A stretch of DNA of 64,000 nt from Haliea sp964022665 (GCA_964022665.1 CAXIDF010000008.1:62001-126000); one strand, 5' to 3'; positions 24,298 through 33,444 are shown, counted from the stretch's first letter. Notes: generated by a model from the letters alone, not told the origin. Numbers and translations: made by a program.

Positions 24298-25341
24298 TCA
24301 CAGGCTGCCCATCGCTCGCACGATTGGCCGCACCTCGCGCTTGTCGCGCTGCAGGACACTGTACAAGCGCATCTTGCGCTCGGCAACTTCGACCTCCGCA
24401 GACAGCAGGAACCAGGAGGAGCTTTCCCCCAACAGGCTACCCGCGTCGGTCATGGTCTTCTCGCCGAACACGGAATTGGCGAGGAAAGTCTCACGGTCGG
24501 CAAACCCGCCTTCCTCCTGCTGCGTCTGCCAGAGTGCCTCGCCCTGGGCCTCGCTGAGGGGGGCAAGCTCACCGTCAGCATTGATCGCGCGCAGTAAGGG
24601 CAGCGATGCCGTGTGAATATTCAGCGGCGCCGGCGTGCGCGGCCAGACCGTGACCCACGGCGCCAGTGCAACATACAGTTGCGGTGTCATGTTGGCGACC
24701 GCACGCAGTTCGCTGACGCTCGCCATGGGGTGGTTGGCCGCGCGGTAGGCCGGCGTCTGCCCACTGTAAACATCATCCTCCGCGCCAAACGCACGGGGAA
24801 TGCTGTCCTCATCCAGCCAGTCGCCGATAGCACGCGTGACCGCCACCGCCTCGGCCTGCCCCAGCGCAGCATCCGGCAGTGCCTGTAGCAGGCGGATGAA
24901 AAACGCCTCCGCCGGGGTGAAGCGCTCGCTCACATCCGCCTCACCCGGTTCAGTCGGCTCTGCCGCCAGTGTGTTGAGGTTGAAGCGTCCCTGCAGGTCC
25001 TGCAGCGACCCGACCAGCCAACCGCCCTCGTCCAGTGGATACGGGGTCGCCTGCTGCGCCCAGATTTCGTTTTTGTCATCGCGCATCTGCTCGCGGGACT
25101 GGTCGGCATCGTAATCCATCACCAGGGCCACCGCGGCAAGCTCTTCGGCCCCGCGCAGGTAGGCGTAACCCTGATCCTGTAAAAACAGGTTGGCACCCCG
25201 TTGCGCAAACAGGGCGAACTCACGCTGCATGGCGACCATGAGGGCGGCGCACAGACCGAACACCAGCAGGGCGACCACCAGCGCGACGCCGCGCTCCGCC
25301 AGAGGCGTCCCGGGGCTACAACGGCGGCAGTGGCAATTCAT
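24298..25341 (-). CDS. gspK: Type II secretion minor pseudopilin GspK
   Basis: A 347-residue pseudopilin. The prepilin peptidase site is LAERG|VALVVALLV, with Gly at -1 and no Glu at +5; lack of Glu5 is normal for GspK, which caps the pilus tip with GspI/J. The large globular domain includes the helical insert with FNLNTL and the AIGDWLDEDSIPR/GAED pattern typical of GspK calcium sites. ATG 25341 lies inside the last 26 bp of gspJ. Confidence 0.9.
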   Translation of the reverse strand: MNCHCRRCSPGTPLAERGVALVVALLVFGLCAALMVAMQREFALFAQRGANLFLQDQGYAYLRGAEELAAVALVMDYDADQSREQMRDDKNEIWAQQATPYPLDEGGWLVGSLQDLQGRFNLNTLAAEPTEPGEADVSERFTPAEAFFIRLLQALPDAALGQAEAVAVTRAIGDWLDEDSIPRAFGAEDDVYSGQTPAYRAANHPMASVSELRAVANMTPQLYVALAPWVTVWPRTPAPLNIHTASLPLLRAINADGELAPLSEAQGEALWQTQQEEGGFADRETFLANSVFGEKTMTDAGSLLGESSSWFLLSAEVEVAERKMRLYSVLQRDKREVRPIVRAMGSL

Positions 25342-25966
25342 ACAACATCCGCAGGTCGCCGAGATCATTCAACTCCAGAGTCAGCTCCAGTGCCGCCGGG
25401 GGCGCCAGCGTGGCGTTCGGTTGACTGGTATCCACCACCCAATTGTCGGGCCAGTTGCGGGTATCAACCTCAGTGCCCCGGGCGCCCGGCTGCAAGGCCG
25501 CTACCGAGGCCAGAAACGTGATCTGAACCCCCGTCACCCCCTCCAGCAAGCGCACCCGCTGCGGCTCGGTCGAACCCGCACGGTCCAGCACGGTATAGCT
25601 CTCGCGCCACAGGCTGTCCTCCTCCCACACATAGTTGACCCGCTGCAGCGTGCTGCGCGGCTGATCGGTCGGGTTATGCCACCCGGTGCGGGTGAAGCTG
25701 AGCAGAAAGCGCGCTGCCGGCCCCCCCATCAGGGCCGGCTCCTGCTCGCCGAATTCATCCCGGACCGGGCGGTCGACAAATTGTCGCAGGTCGCGCTGCA
25801 GTATCTGCAGGGCACGATTCACCTCCCAGGTGCGCTCAGCGACCCCGCGGGTACTCTCGACGCCGTTGATAACGGTGGACAGGCCGGTGTAGGCCACCGC
25901 CGCCACAAAAGCCGTTATGGCCAACGCGATCAGCACTTCCACCAGGGTAAAACCGCTAGCTCGCAA
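25316..25966 (-). CDS. gspJ: Type II secretion minor pseudopilin GspJ
   Basis: A 216-residue pseudopilin. The processing site is RASG|FTLVEVLIALAI, with Glu at +5. No ATG or GTG lies suitably upstream; I chose TTG 25966, 10 bp after AGGGGG, which gives a four-residue leader and a normal GspJ length and overlaps gspI by 11 bp. The rest is the beta-rich globular domain that joins the pseudopilin tip complex with GspI and GspK. Confidence 0.88.
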   Translation of the reverse strand: MRASGFTLVEVLIALAITAFVAAVAYTGLSTVINGVESTRGVAERTWEVNRALQILQRDLRQFVDRPVRDEFGEQEPALMGGPAARFLLSFTRTGWHNPTDQPRSTLQRVNYVWEEDSLWRESYTVLDRAGSTEPQRVRLLEGVTGVQITFLASVAALQPGARGTEVDTRNWPDNWVVDTSQPNATLAPPAALELTLELNDLGDLRMLYELPLPPL

Positions 25967-26423
25967 AACGGAAACCCCCTGCCCGCTGCCGCGCCACGAT
26001 ACCCTGCCGCTCGCCACCCGGCGCGGCGAGGAAGGCCACCAGGGAATACAGCAGCGGCCCGCCATCCTCCTCCCCGGCACGCACGGTAATTTCCACCCGG
26101 TAGAAACCCTGCACCTGGGTCGGCGTGCTTTCCAGCCGCCAGTACCAGGGGCGGCCGGCAAACTCCTCACTGCCGCTGTCGGAGCCCCGCAACAGCTCAC
26201 CCCGTGCGGCGCTCAACAGGCGCAACTCCACCAGTTTGTTGTTGGCCACCAGCTGCGCCAGCGACTTGTCACGCAAATAGCCGGTGCCGTCCACCTGCTG
26301 ATGCAGGGCGAACAACAACGCGGGCAGGGCCAGCGCCACGATCGCCAGTGCCACCATCACTTCCACCAGGGTGAAGCCACGCACGCTGCGGGCACGGCGA
26401 CTAGCGCGACGGATACGCGTCAT
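25956..26423 (-). CDS. gspI: Type II secretion minor pseudopilin GspI
   Basis: A 155-residue pseudopilin with leader MTRIRRASRRARSVRG and cleavage before FTLVEVMVALAIVAL. Glu5 is present. The size is slightly longer than most GspI. It starts at ATG 26423 with GAGGT just upstream (GTG 26432 possible), inside the last 23 bp of gspH. GspI is the hub of the tip complex that starts pseudopilus assembly. Confidence 0.88.
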   Translation of the reverse strand: MTRIRRASRRARSVRGFTLVEVMVALAIVALALPALLFALHQQVDGTGYLRDKSLAQLVANNKLVELRLLSAARGELLRGSDSGSEEFAGRPWYWRLESTPTQVQGFYRVEITVRAGEEDGGPLLYSLVAFLAAPGGERQGIVARQRAGGFRFAS

Positions 26424-27003
26424 CGACCTCACCGCGGGGCAACATCGTCATACGCCCCAGCAAGTCCCACTCCAGCCGCCAGAGCACCTCCGCCGTGTCC
26501 AGGGCGCGCCATTCCAGCGCGCCCGGTGCCACTTCGCCACTGGCGTAGAACACCACCTGCGGCGCGGCGTCCTCGGCCAGCGGCGCAGCCAGCAAATCAG
26601 CGGTGGGTATGTCATCCAGCAGCAACACCAGTTCGACCTCTGCCGGCAGCGTACGCGGCGCCAGCACCTCGCGCGCCAGCGCCGGTGACCGCCAGCCCTC
26701 GGCACGCCGCTCGCGCCAGTCGTAGAGGTATTGGGTTTGCGCACCGCGCACATCCACCGCCAGCACCAGGCCCATGTCCCGCCCCGCCATCTGCGCCTCT
26801 TCCAGGGCGAACTCCGCGACATTGCGCAACTCACGCACCTGGGACTCAAGCACCTGTTGCTGTCCACCATCACCGACGTTGAGGGTGGCAAGCGACGTCA
26901 TCAGCACAATCACAAACAGAACAACCAGCAGTTCAACCAGGCTGAAAGCGCGACACCGTGCGGCACACGGCCGCGATAACCCCGCGCCCACCCGCCGCTG
27001 CAT
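26401..27003 (-). CDS. gspH: Type II secretion minor pseudopilin GspH
   Basis: A 200-residue pseudopilin. The N terminus is MQRRVGAGLSRPCAARCRA|FSLVELLVVLFVIVLM: the residue at -1 is Ala, not the usual Gly, while Glu5 is present. The body is a beta-rich GspH-like domain. It starts at ATG 27003, 4 bp after the gspG stop. GspH sits just below the pilus tip. The Ala at -1 may slow prepilin peptidase cleavage. Confidence 0.87.
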   Translation of the reverse strand: MQRRVGAGLSRPCAARCRAFSLVELLVVLFVIVLMTSLATLNVGDGGQQQVLESQVRELRNVAEFALEEAQMAGRDMGLVLAVDVRGAQTQYLYDWRERRAEGWRSPALAREVLAPRTLPAEVELVLLLDDIPTADLLAAPLAEDAAPQVVFYASGEVAPGALEWRALDTAEVLWRLEWDLLGRMTMLPRGEVDDAYPSR

Positions 27004-27007
27004 GGAA

Positions 27008-27457
27008 TCAGTCCTGTTCCTTCCAGTTGCCGATATCGGCGTTCTGGCCTTCGCCTCCCGACAGGCCATCGGCGCCGAGGCTGTAAATATCCACTTCACC
27101 GTTTTCGCCCGGGCTCAGGAACAGGTAGGGGCGTCCCCAGGGATCCAGCGGCACTTCCGGCAGGTAACCGCCGTCCTTGAAATTACGTGGCTGCGGGTCG
27201 AGATTGCTCGCCTCGACCAGCGCGTCGAGGCCCTGCTCGGTGGTGGGATAGACGTAGTTGTCGAGCCGATAGATTTTCAGCGCAGTCTCGATCGCCTTGA
27301 AATCGGCGTGAACTTTCTGGATGCGCGCTTCATCCGCCCGATTGAGCACCGTGGGTGCCACGACACTGATAAGCAGCCCCATGATCACCAGCACCACCAG
27401 AATTTCCACCAGCGAGAAACCGCTGTGCGCCCGCCTTGCTGTAGTCGGTAATTTCAT
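27008..27457 (-). CDS. gspG: Type II secretion major pseudopilin GspG
   Basis: A 149-residue major pseudopilin. The leader MKLPTTARRAHSG is cut before FSLVEILVVLVIMGLL (Glu5 present). The C-terminal domain has YPTTEQGLDALV, LPEVPLDPWGRPYLFLSPGENGEVDIYSLGADG, the calcium-binding loop that characterises GspG. It polymerises into the pseudopilus that pushes substrate through the secretin. It is 4 bp from gspF. Confidence 0.95.
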   Translation of the reverse strand: MKLPTTARRAHSGFSLVEILVVLVIMGLLISVVAPTVLNRADEARIQKVHADFKAIETALKIYRLDNYVYPTTEQGLDALVEASNLDPQPRNFKDGGYLPEVPLDPWGRPYLFLSPGENGEVDIYSLGADGLSGGEGQNADIGNWKEQD

Positions 27458-27461
27458 ATCA

Positions 27462-28682
27462 CTATCGCACCATCGTATTGAGATCAAAAATCGGCAACAG
27501 AATGGCCATGACAATGACCAACACCATGCCGCCCATAAACACCACGAGCAAGGGTTCGAGCAGGCTCATGAGTGTTCCCAGTGTCATTTCCAGTTCGCGC
27601 TCCTGATTGCTGGCCGAACGCGCCAGCATGGTTTCCAGTTCGCCACTGGCTTCGCCGCTGGCCACCATGTGCACCATCATCGGCGGGAACCGGCCATTCT
27701 CTCGCAGCGCTCGGTGCAGGCTGCTTCCCTCCTGTACCCGCTCGGCCACGCGGGCACTGTCTTCTCGCAGCACCAGGTTGGTCAACACCTGCCCGGCAAT
27801 GCGCAGCGACTCCAGCAGGGGCACCCCGCTGGCCATGAGAATACTCAGGGTCGAGGCAAAACGCGCCGTGTCCATCGCTATCACCAGCCGGGAAAAACCC
27901 GGCACGCGCAGCAACAGGGCATGCCACCGCCGGCGACGCTGAGGCTGGCGCAGCCAGCGCCGCAGCCCGAACACCAACAGCACCATGGCCACCAGCACCC
28001 AGAGCGCGTAATCGCGCGAAAAATCGCTGGCGACTATCAAACCGCGGGTCAGCAACGGCAGTTCGCGATTGGTGTGCGCAAAAATGCCGATCAGCTCCGG
28101 TACGACAAAAATCATCAGTGCCACAACCACCGCCAGTGCCACGGCGATCAGGATAAACGGGTAGATCATGGCCATTTTCAGCTTTTGCGCGGTGTACTGG
28201 CGCTGTTCGTTGTAATCGGCCAACTGCGCCAGCACCGGACCGAGAAAACCGGCGTGCTCCCCGGCGTTGACCATGGCCCGGTACATTTCGTTGAACACCA
28301 GCGGGAACTCACCCATGGCATACGCCAGCGTATGGCCCTCGGCAACCCGCGAGCGCACCTGCAACAGCAGCCCCTGCGTCCGGCCCTTGCGGCTCTGCTC
28401 GGCGGCTGCCTGCAAACATTCGTCCAGCGGCAGATTGGACTGCACCAGTGTGGCGAGCTGCCGGGTGACCAGCGCCAGTTCGGCGACACTGATACGCGGC
28501 TGCAGAAACGACCAGCCTGAACGCGGCTTGCTCTCCGCCTGGCGGTTTGCCACCGCAACATCAACCGGACGCAGCTTCTGCGTGCGCAGCTGGCCGCGCA
28601 CCTGGCGCTCGGAATCACCTTCCAGTACGCCCTTAACCAGCTTGCCGCTGGCATCCAGTGCCCGGTAACGATACGCGGTCAT
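27462..28682 (-). CDS. gspF: Type II secretion inner-membrane protein GspF
   Basis: A 406-residue polytopic protein with two tandem T2SSF domains (about 70-190 and 275-395), each with a cytosolic helical bundle, and membrane helices at about 170-195, 220-245 and 375-400 (LVVFMGGMVLVIVMAILLPIF). It forms the platform turned by the GspE ATPase. It follows gspE after 14 bp. Confidence 0.94.
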   Translation of the reverse strand: MTAYRYRALDASGKLVKGVLEGDSERQVRGQLRTQKLRPVDVAVANRQAESKPRSGWSFLQPRISVAELALVTRQLATLVQSNLPLDECLQAAAEQSRKGRTQGLLLQVRSRVAEGHTLAYAMGEFPLVFNEMYRAMVNAGEHAGFLGPVLAQLADYNEQRQYTAQKLKMAMIYPFILIAVALAVVVALMIFVVPELIGIFAHTNRELPLLTRGLIVASDFSRDYALWVLVAMVLLVFGLRRWLRQPQRRRRWHALLLRVPGFSRLVIAMDTARFASTLSILMASGVPLLESLRIAGQVLTNLVLREDSARVAERVQEGSSLHRALRENGRFPPMMVHMVASGEASGELETMLARSASNQERELEMTLGTLMSLLEPLLVVFMGGMVLVIVMAILLPIFDLNTMVR

Positions 28683-28696
28683 AAGCGCCTAGCGGC

Positions 28697-30202
28697 TCAG
28701 GTGACAGCGGTGACGCGCAGCACTTCTTCGATGCTGGTTTCACCGCTCAGGATGCGCCGGCGACCGTCCTCCTGAATCCCCGGATAGTGCTTGCGCGCTT
28801 CGAGCAGCATCTGCTGCTCGCTCGCGCCCTCGTGAATCATCAGGCGCAGCGCGTCCGTCACCTCGATCAACTCATAAATGCCGGTACGCCCGCGGTAGCC
28901 GCCGAAATTGCACTGTTCGCAGCCCTTGGCCCGATAGACACTGACCGTTTCCTTTCTGTCCGCAGAGACTCCCAACAGCGTGCGCTCGGAATCTGCCAGT
29001 TGATGCGGCTCCTTGCAGTCGCGGCAGAGCAGCCGCACCAGACGCTGGGCCATCACGCCAATCAGGCTTGAGGACAGCAGGAAAGGCTCAATACCCATGT
29101 CCTGCAGGCGCGTCACCGCGCCGATGGCGGTATTGGTGTGCAGCGTGGACAGCACCAGGTGGCCGGTGAGGGACGCCTGCACCGCGATTTCCGCCGTTTC
29201 CAGGTCGCGAATCTCGCCCACCATCACCACGTCAGGGTCCTGCCGCAGAATAGCCCGCAGGCCGCGCGCAAAGGTCATGTCGACCTTGGGGTTGACCTGC
29301 GTCTGCCCCACGCCTGGCAGCATGTACTCCACCGGGTCTTCTATGGTGAGGATATTGCGCGTGGCCTGGTTGATATGCGACAGGCCAGCATACAGCGTTG
29401 TGGTTTTACCCGACCCCGTGGGGCCGGTGACCAGGATGATGCCGTGTGGACTGCGCAGGGCCTTTTCGTAACTGTGCAGCACCTGCTCATTCATATTCAA
29501 TTGCCGCAGTTCCAACTGCCCGGCCTGCTTGTCCAGCAGGCGCAGCACCACGCGTTCGCCGTGGGCAGAGGGCATGGTCGACATACGGATATCAATGGCG
29601 TGCCCGGCTATGCGCACGGAAATGCGCCCATCCTGGGGCACCCGCTTTTCAGCGATGTCCAGCTTCGCCATCACTTTCAGCCGCGACACCAGCAGCGGCG
29701 CCAGCATCCGCTTCGGGGATAGCACCTCCGCCAGCACGCCATCCACCCGATAGCGCACGCTGAGCCGGTCCTCGAAGGTTTCAATATGGATGTCCGAGGC
29801 CTGCTCACGCACGGCCTGGGACAGGATGGCGTTGATCAGGCGAATGATGGGCGCATCGTCCTCGGCGTCCATCAAATCACCCGCGTCCGGTATTTCATCG
29901 GCGAGACGGCTGAGGTCGACATCGGCACTGATGTCTTCCGCCATCTGCACCGCCGCGTTGTTGTCGCGTTGGTAGGCGCGGGAGAGGCGCCGCTGGAACT
30001 CGGCATCCGACACCGTCTCGCATTCGAACGGGGCGCCCAGCCATCGACGAATCTCCAGCAACAACGGGGCCTCGAGAGGGCTACGATGCACGAGCACTGC
30101 ACCCTGCACCCGGTTATCGACCAGCACGCCAAACTGCTTGGCAAACCCGAAGGGCAGGTTTGCCCTCGACGGCTCGGGCACCGCGACCTCCGCGGAGGAC
30201 AT
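28697..30202 (-). CDS. gspE: Type II secretion ATPase GspE
   Basis: A 501-residue secretion ATPase. The Walker A motif is GPTGSGKTTT with Lys266; an Asp box, Walker B (VGEIRDLETAEIA) and His box (STLHTNTA) follow. Near the C terminus the zinc knuckle is CRDCKEPH...CEQCNFGG. The N-terminal domain (about 1-120) binds GspL. ATP hydrolysis drives pseudopilus extension. Its ATG shares a base with the TGA of gspD. Confidence 0.96.
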   Translation of the reverse strand: MSSAEVAVPEPSRANLPFGFAKQFGVLVDNRVQGAVLVHRSPLEAPLLLEIRRWLGAPFECETVSDAEFQRRLSRAYQRDNNAAVQMAEDISADVDLSRLADEIPDAGDLMDAEDDAPIIRLINAILSQAVREQASDIHIETFEDRLSVRYRVDGVLAEVLSPKRMLAPLLVSRLKVMAKLDIAEKRVPQDGRISVRIAGHAIDIRMSTMPSAHGERVVLRLLDKQAGQLELRQLNMNEQVLHSYEKALRSPHGIILVTGPTGSGKTTTLYAGLSHINQATRNILTIEDPVEYMLPGVGQTQVNPKVDMTFARGLRAILRQDPDVVMVGEIRDLETAEIAVQASLTGHLVLSTLHTNTAIGAVTRLQDMGIEPFLLSSSLIGVMAQRLVRLLCRDCKEPHQLADSERTLLGVSADRKETVSVYRAKGCEQCNFGGYRGRTGIYELIEVTDALRLMIHEGASEQQMLLEARKHYPGIQEDGRRRILSGETSIEEVLRVTAVT

Positions 30203-32238
30203 CAGTCGGCCTCCACAGCCGCCGGCGTGTTACCCGACTCGTCGCGGATTTCCTGCAACTGCCGGATCTGCTCTTCCCACTCGGGCAGCACCGGTACACT
30301 GCTATCATCGAGGAACATGAGGCCGCGCTCGCGGCGCAGCACCTGCTGGTCGCGGATGTAGCGATACTTGTCCGCGGTGGCACCAGCGAGTTGCTCGTCG
30401 TCGCGGATGATCGTGGGACGGATGAAAATGAGCAGGTTGGTTTTTATGACCTGTACCGCATCATTGCGGAACAGGCGCCCGAGCAGCGGTATATCACCGA
30501 GCAAGGGCACCTTCTGGCTGGCGTCCTGCACATCGTCCTTGATCAGGCCACCGAGCACCACAACGCGTCCATCCGCCGCCAACACCTTGGTCTGCAGTAC
30601 GCGCTCGTTGGTGATCAGGTCAGACGCCTGCAACACCACGGACGTGTTGCTGAGACTGGAGACTTCCTGGGAGATATCCAGCACCACAGAGTCTCCCTCG
30701 TTGATGTGAGGCGTCACCTTGAGCGTAATGCCCACATTCTCCCGCTCAATGGTCTGAAACGGGTTTTGTGCGCCATCGCCGGTCCCGGTGCTGGTAAATG
30801 AGCCGGTGACGAAGGGTACGTTCTGGCCCACGGTGATGTAGGCCTCCTGATTGTCCAGAGTCAACAGGCTGGGTGTTGACAGGATGTTGGCGTTGGATTT
30901 CTCCTTCAGGGCGTTGAGGATGACGGTCATCGACAGATTGTCGTCGATCACGCCCCAGCCCAGGGAAACACCCGGTGACTGAGCCAGCGCGCCCGCCAGG
31001 GCGCCCACGTTGAAGTCACCCGTGGTCACGCCGCTATCGGTCCCGTCACCGCCATCTTCCGGCAGAATGGCCCCGGCTATACGTCGCGCTCGCGCATCGT
31101 CAGCACTGATACTGCTGCCGAAAAAGCCGTTGTCGTTGGCAAACAGCCACTGCAGGCCCAGATCCTGGCCGTCGCGCACCTCCATCTCGACGATGATGGC
31201 CTCCACCAGCACCTGCGCACGGCGGATATCAAGTCTCGCCACAACCGCCTCCAGCGCCGCCATTTTGTCGGTCGGCGCGGTGATAATCAGGGCATTGGTA
31301 TTGGCGTCGGCCTCGATGGTCGCGCTGGTTTCAGCCGCACGCTGGGCGCGCCCCGCTTCACCTGCATCCACACGGCCAATGTTCTGCATGACCTTGGTCA
31401 GCACCTCGGCGATGTCCTCCGCCTTGGCGTACTCCAGGTAGATCACCTTTACGTTGCCGCTCTGCTCGAGAGGCGTGTCGAGATAGCGGATCAGCTGCGT
31501 CATGCGCGCTCGCTCCAGCTCATCGGCACTGATCAACACACTGTTGGTGCGCGCATCCGCCACCAGCATGACCTCAACCTCATTGCCCTGCTGCGCCTCT
31601 GAGGTGTTGAGCTGGTCAAGCATACGCACCACGTCTTCAGCGACGCCATAGCGCAGCTTGATGACCTCGGTCTCCTGCGTTGCCGTGCGGTCCATGCGCT
31701 CGATGATCGCCGCGATGCGATCAATGTTGGAGGCCACATCCGAAATGATAATGGCATTGCTCGGCGCATACGCGGCCATATGTGCCTGTTGCGGCACCAG
31801 GGGCCGCAGCACGGGTATCAGCTTGGCGGCGGAAATGTTCTTCAGGCGCATGACCTGGGTGACATATTCGTCATTGCCGCGCTGCCCCTCGTCGTCGCGC
31901 ACCGTCACCGGTGCCGAGCGGGCGTCTTTGCTCTGTATCACCCGCACTACCCCGCCGGAGCGGACTGCGGTGTAACCATGCACTTCCAATATGGACAGGA
32001 AGAGATCATAGAGCTCGGTGCGCGACACCGGCTTGGAGGACACCACCTTGACCTTGCCCTTGACTGCCGGGTCCACCACGATCGTGGTGTCGGTCGCCTC
32101 CGCCACGAACTTGATCAGCTCCTGAATATCGGTCTCTTTCAAGTTGACCGTGAAATCCTGGGCGCTCGCGACAGCCGCCCACAGGGCAGCCAGCAGATAA
32201 AACAGCGGTACTCGCAGTGCCCGCAACATGGTTCTCAC
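30202..32238 (-). CDS. gspD: Type II secretion outer-membrane secretin GspD
   Basis: A 678-residue secretin with an N-terminal signal peptide (MRTMLRALRVPLFYLLAALW to AQD, about 1-27). N0-N3 periplasmic domains follow (VNLKETDIQELIKFVAEAT and the repeated LKNISAAKLIPVLRPL-like segments). The C-terminal half is the beta-barrel secretin, with VPFVTGSFTST and LDISQEVSSLSN. Twelve to fifteen subunits form the outer-membrane gate. No pilotin gene is adjacent. It begins 36 bp after gspC. Confidence 0.96.
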   Translation of the reverse strand: MRTMLRALRVPLFYLLAALWAAVASAQDFTVNLKETDIQELIKFVAEATDTTIVVDPAVKGKVKVVSSKPVSRTELYDLFLSILEVHGYTAVRSGGVVRVIQSKDARSAPVTVRDDEGQRGNDEYVTQVMRLKNISAAKLIPVLRPLVPQQAHMAAYAPSNAIIISDVASNIDRIAAIIERMDRTATQETEVIKLRYGVAEDVVRMLDQLNTSEAQQGNEVEVMLVADARTNSVLISADELERARMTQLIRYLDTPLEQSGNVKVIYLEYAKAEDIAEVLTKVMQNIGRVDAGEAGRAQRAAETSATIEADANTNALIITAPTDKMAALEAVVARLDIRRAQVLVEAIIVEMEVRDGQDLGLQWLFANDNGFFGSSISADDARARRIAGAILPEDGGDGTDSGVTTGDFNVGALAGALAQSPGVSLGWGVIDDNLSMTVILNALKEKSNANILSTPSLLTLDNQEAYITVGQNVPFVTGSFTSTGTGDGAQNPFQTIERENVGITLKVTPHINEGDSVVLDISQEVSSLSNTSVVLQASDLITNERVLQTKVLAADGRVVVLGGLIKDDVQDASQKVPLLGDIPLLGRLFRNDAVQVIKTNLLIFIRPTIIRDDEQLAGATADKYRYIRDQQVLRRERGLMFLDDSSVPVLPEWEEQIRQLQEIRDESGNTPAAVEAD

Positions 32239-32274
32239 TGATTCTATGTCCTTAACCGAATAGCCGTGACTCTA

Positions 32275-33336
32275 TCACCGATCCGTCGACGCAGCATCAA
32301 GGCTCACACTGAGTGCCACCGCTTCACCGGCGCGCAGTAGCTCGAACGAGACCTCGTTTGCAGAGCGCATAGCCTGGTAGAGCCGCATGGTGTTTGCCGG
32401 GTCTGACAGGGACAGGCCATTCACCGCCAGCACCAGGTCACCCGGGCGAAATCCCAGCTGCTCGAACTGCGCCCGATCCCGTCCCGGTGTCACCCGATAG
32501 CCCTGCAGGGCGCCCTCCTCGCGCACCGCGCTGATGCGTACCAGATCAGCCAGTGACTGGGGGTCTTCATACAGCTGGTCGCGATAGCCCGCCGCCAGCG
32601 CCGCGGATTCCGCATCGCTGCGCCGGTCGATGACCGCGGCCGCAACCGGCGCCGTGCGCGTGTCACCGGGAGCCATTGCGCGGCGCCCCGTGAGTTGCGC
32701 ATCAAGTTCGGTTGGAGGGTACAGGCGCAGAAGCTCGTAGGTACCGCCGTTGTCCAGAACCACCTGCTCTGGCATTACCTTGGCCAGCACCACATTGCCG
32801 CCGACAGGCAATTCGTCGTCCACGGAATACATTGCCTGCCGGCCGCGATACTCAATCACCGCGCTGCCCTCCCCGGCCGCATTGAAGGCAATGATGCCAC
32901 GGAGGGTAAGCTCGAGCCGGCTTTCCCGGGCACCTCGCTCGATACCCTCGCGGGCTGCACGCGCCTCGCTGGGGAGTGGGGCCACCTCTTCCACCACGGG
33001 CCCAGCGCCGGGCTCACCGAACAGCGCCCAGCCACGCAGTGCCTCAATGTCTACAGGCGTTCGCTTGCCGAACGCTGAAATTGCCTCCGCCGGGGGATTG
33101 ATGACACCACCCGACAACGCTGTTGCGGGCGCCGCGGGGAACAGCGCCCAGAACAACTGCGCCAGTGCCGCCATCAGCCAGCATACCGCGAGTGCCAGCA
33201 CACCTCGTCGCAACCAGCGTACACAGCGCGGCTCTGCCAGCATCGACAGCAGCCGCTGCGCACCGGCCACCCACTTTCCTGCAACGCTGCCCTGATTCAG
33301 TGAACCTGCGGCCAATGCTCTCTCCCGGTGTGCCAC
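32275..33336 (-). CDS. gspC: Type II secretion protein GspC
   Basis: The first gene of the operon, 353 residues. One membrane segment (about 45-66: RRGVLALAVCWLMAALAQLFW), a proline-rich linker, a homology region (about 135-205) that contacts the GspD N0 domain, and a C-terminal PDZ-like domain (LGFRPGDLVLAVNGLSLSD) for substrate sorting. The start is uncertain: GTG 33336, or TTG 33315, which has a better ribosome-binding site (GGAGAG). Four PhoB half-sites and a -10 box lie 50-110 bp upstream, so phosphate starvation may control the whole operon. Confidence 0.9.
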   Translation of the reverse strand: MAHRERALAAGSLNQGSVAGKWVAGAQRLLSMLAEPRCVRWLRRGVLALAVCWLMAALAQLFWALFPAAPATALSGGVINPPAEAISAFGKRTPVDIEALRGWALFGEPGAGPVVEEVAPLPSEARAAREGIERGARESRLELTLRGIIAFNAAGEGSAVIEYRGRQAMYSVDDELPVGGNVVLAKVMPEQVVLDNGGTYELLRLYPPTELDAQLTGRRAMAPGDTRTAPVAAAVIDRRSDAESAALAAGYRDQLYEDPQSLADLVRISAVREEGALQGYRVTPGRDRAQFEQLGFRPGDLVLAVNGLSLSDPANTMRLYQAMRSANEVSFELLRAGEAVALSVSLDAASTDR

Positions 33337-33373
33337 GGTCCGCCGGCGGCGGCCTCATGGAGTTGACGGCCCG

Positions 33374-33394
33374 ATTATAGGGTGCGCCATTAAA
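33374..33394 (-). promoter_or_regulatory. gspC promoter, -10 elements
   Basis: TTTAAT (33394-33389) lies 10 bp after the last Pho half-site, as in PhoB-dependent promoters that lack a good -35. A second, perfect TATAAT (33379-33374) lies 9 bp further on, with TTTTAT as a poor -35 at 17 bp. Either or both could start transcription, 30-50 bp before the gspC start. Confidence 0.65.
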
Positions 33395-33404
33395 AGATAA
33401 AACC

Positions 33405-33444
33405 GTGACGGTTGCGTGACAGGCAGATGACAGAGGTATGACAG
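33405..33444 (-). promoter_or_regulatory. Two tandem Pho boxes (four PhoB half-sites) of the gsp operon
   Basis: Read on the minus strand, four 7-bp half-sites follow one another at exact 11-bp steps: CTGTCAT (33444-33438), CTGTCAT (33433-33427), CTGTCAC (33422-33416) and CCGTCAC (33411-33405). The known PhoB consensus is a direct repeat of CTGTCA with 11-bp spacing. The last half-site is followed by exactly 10 bp and then TTTAAT (33394-33389), the geometry of phoA-type promoters. Confidence 0.85.
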
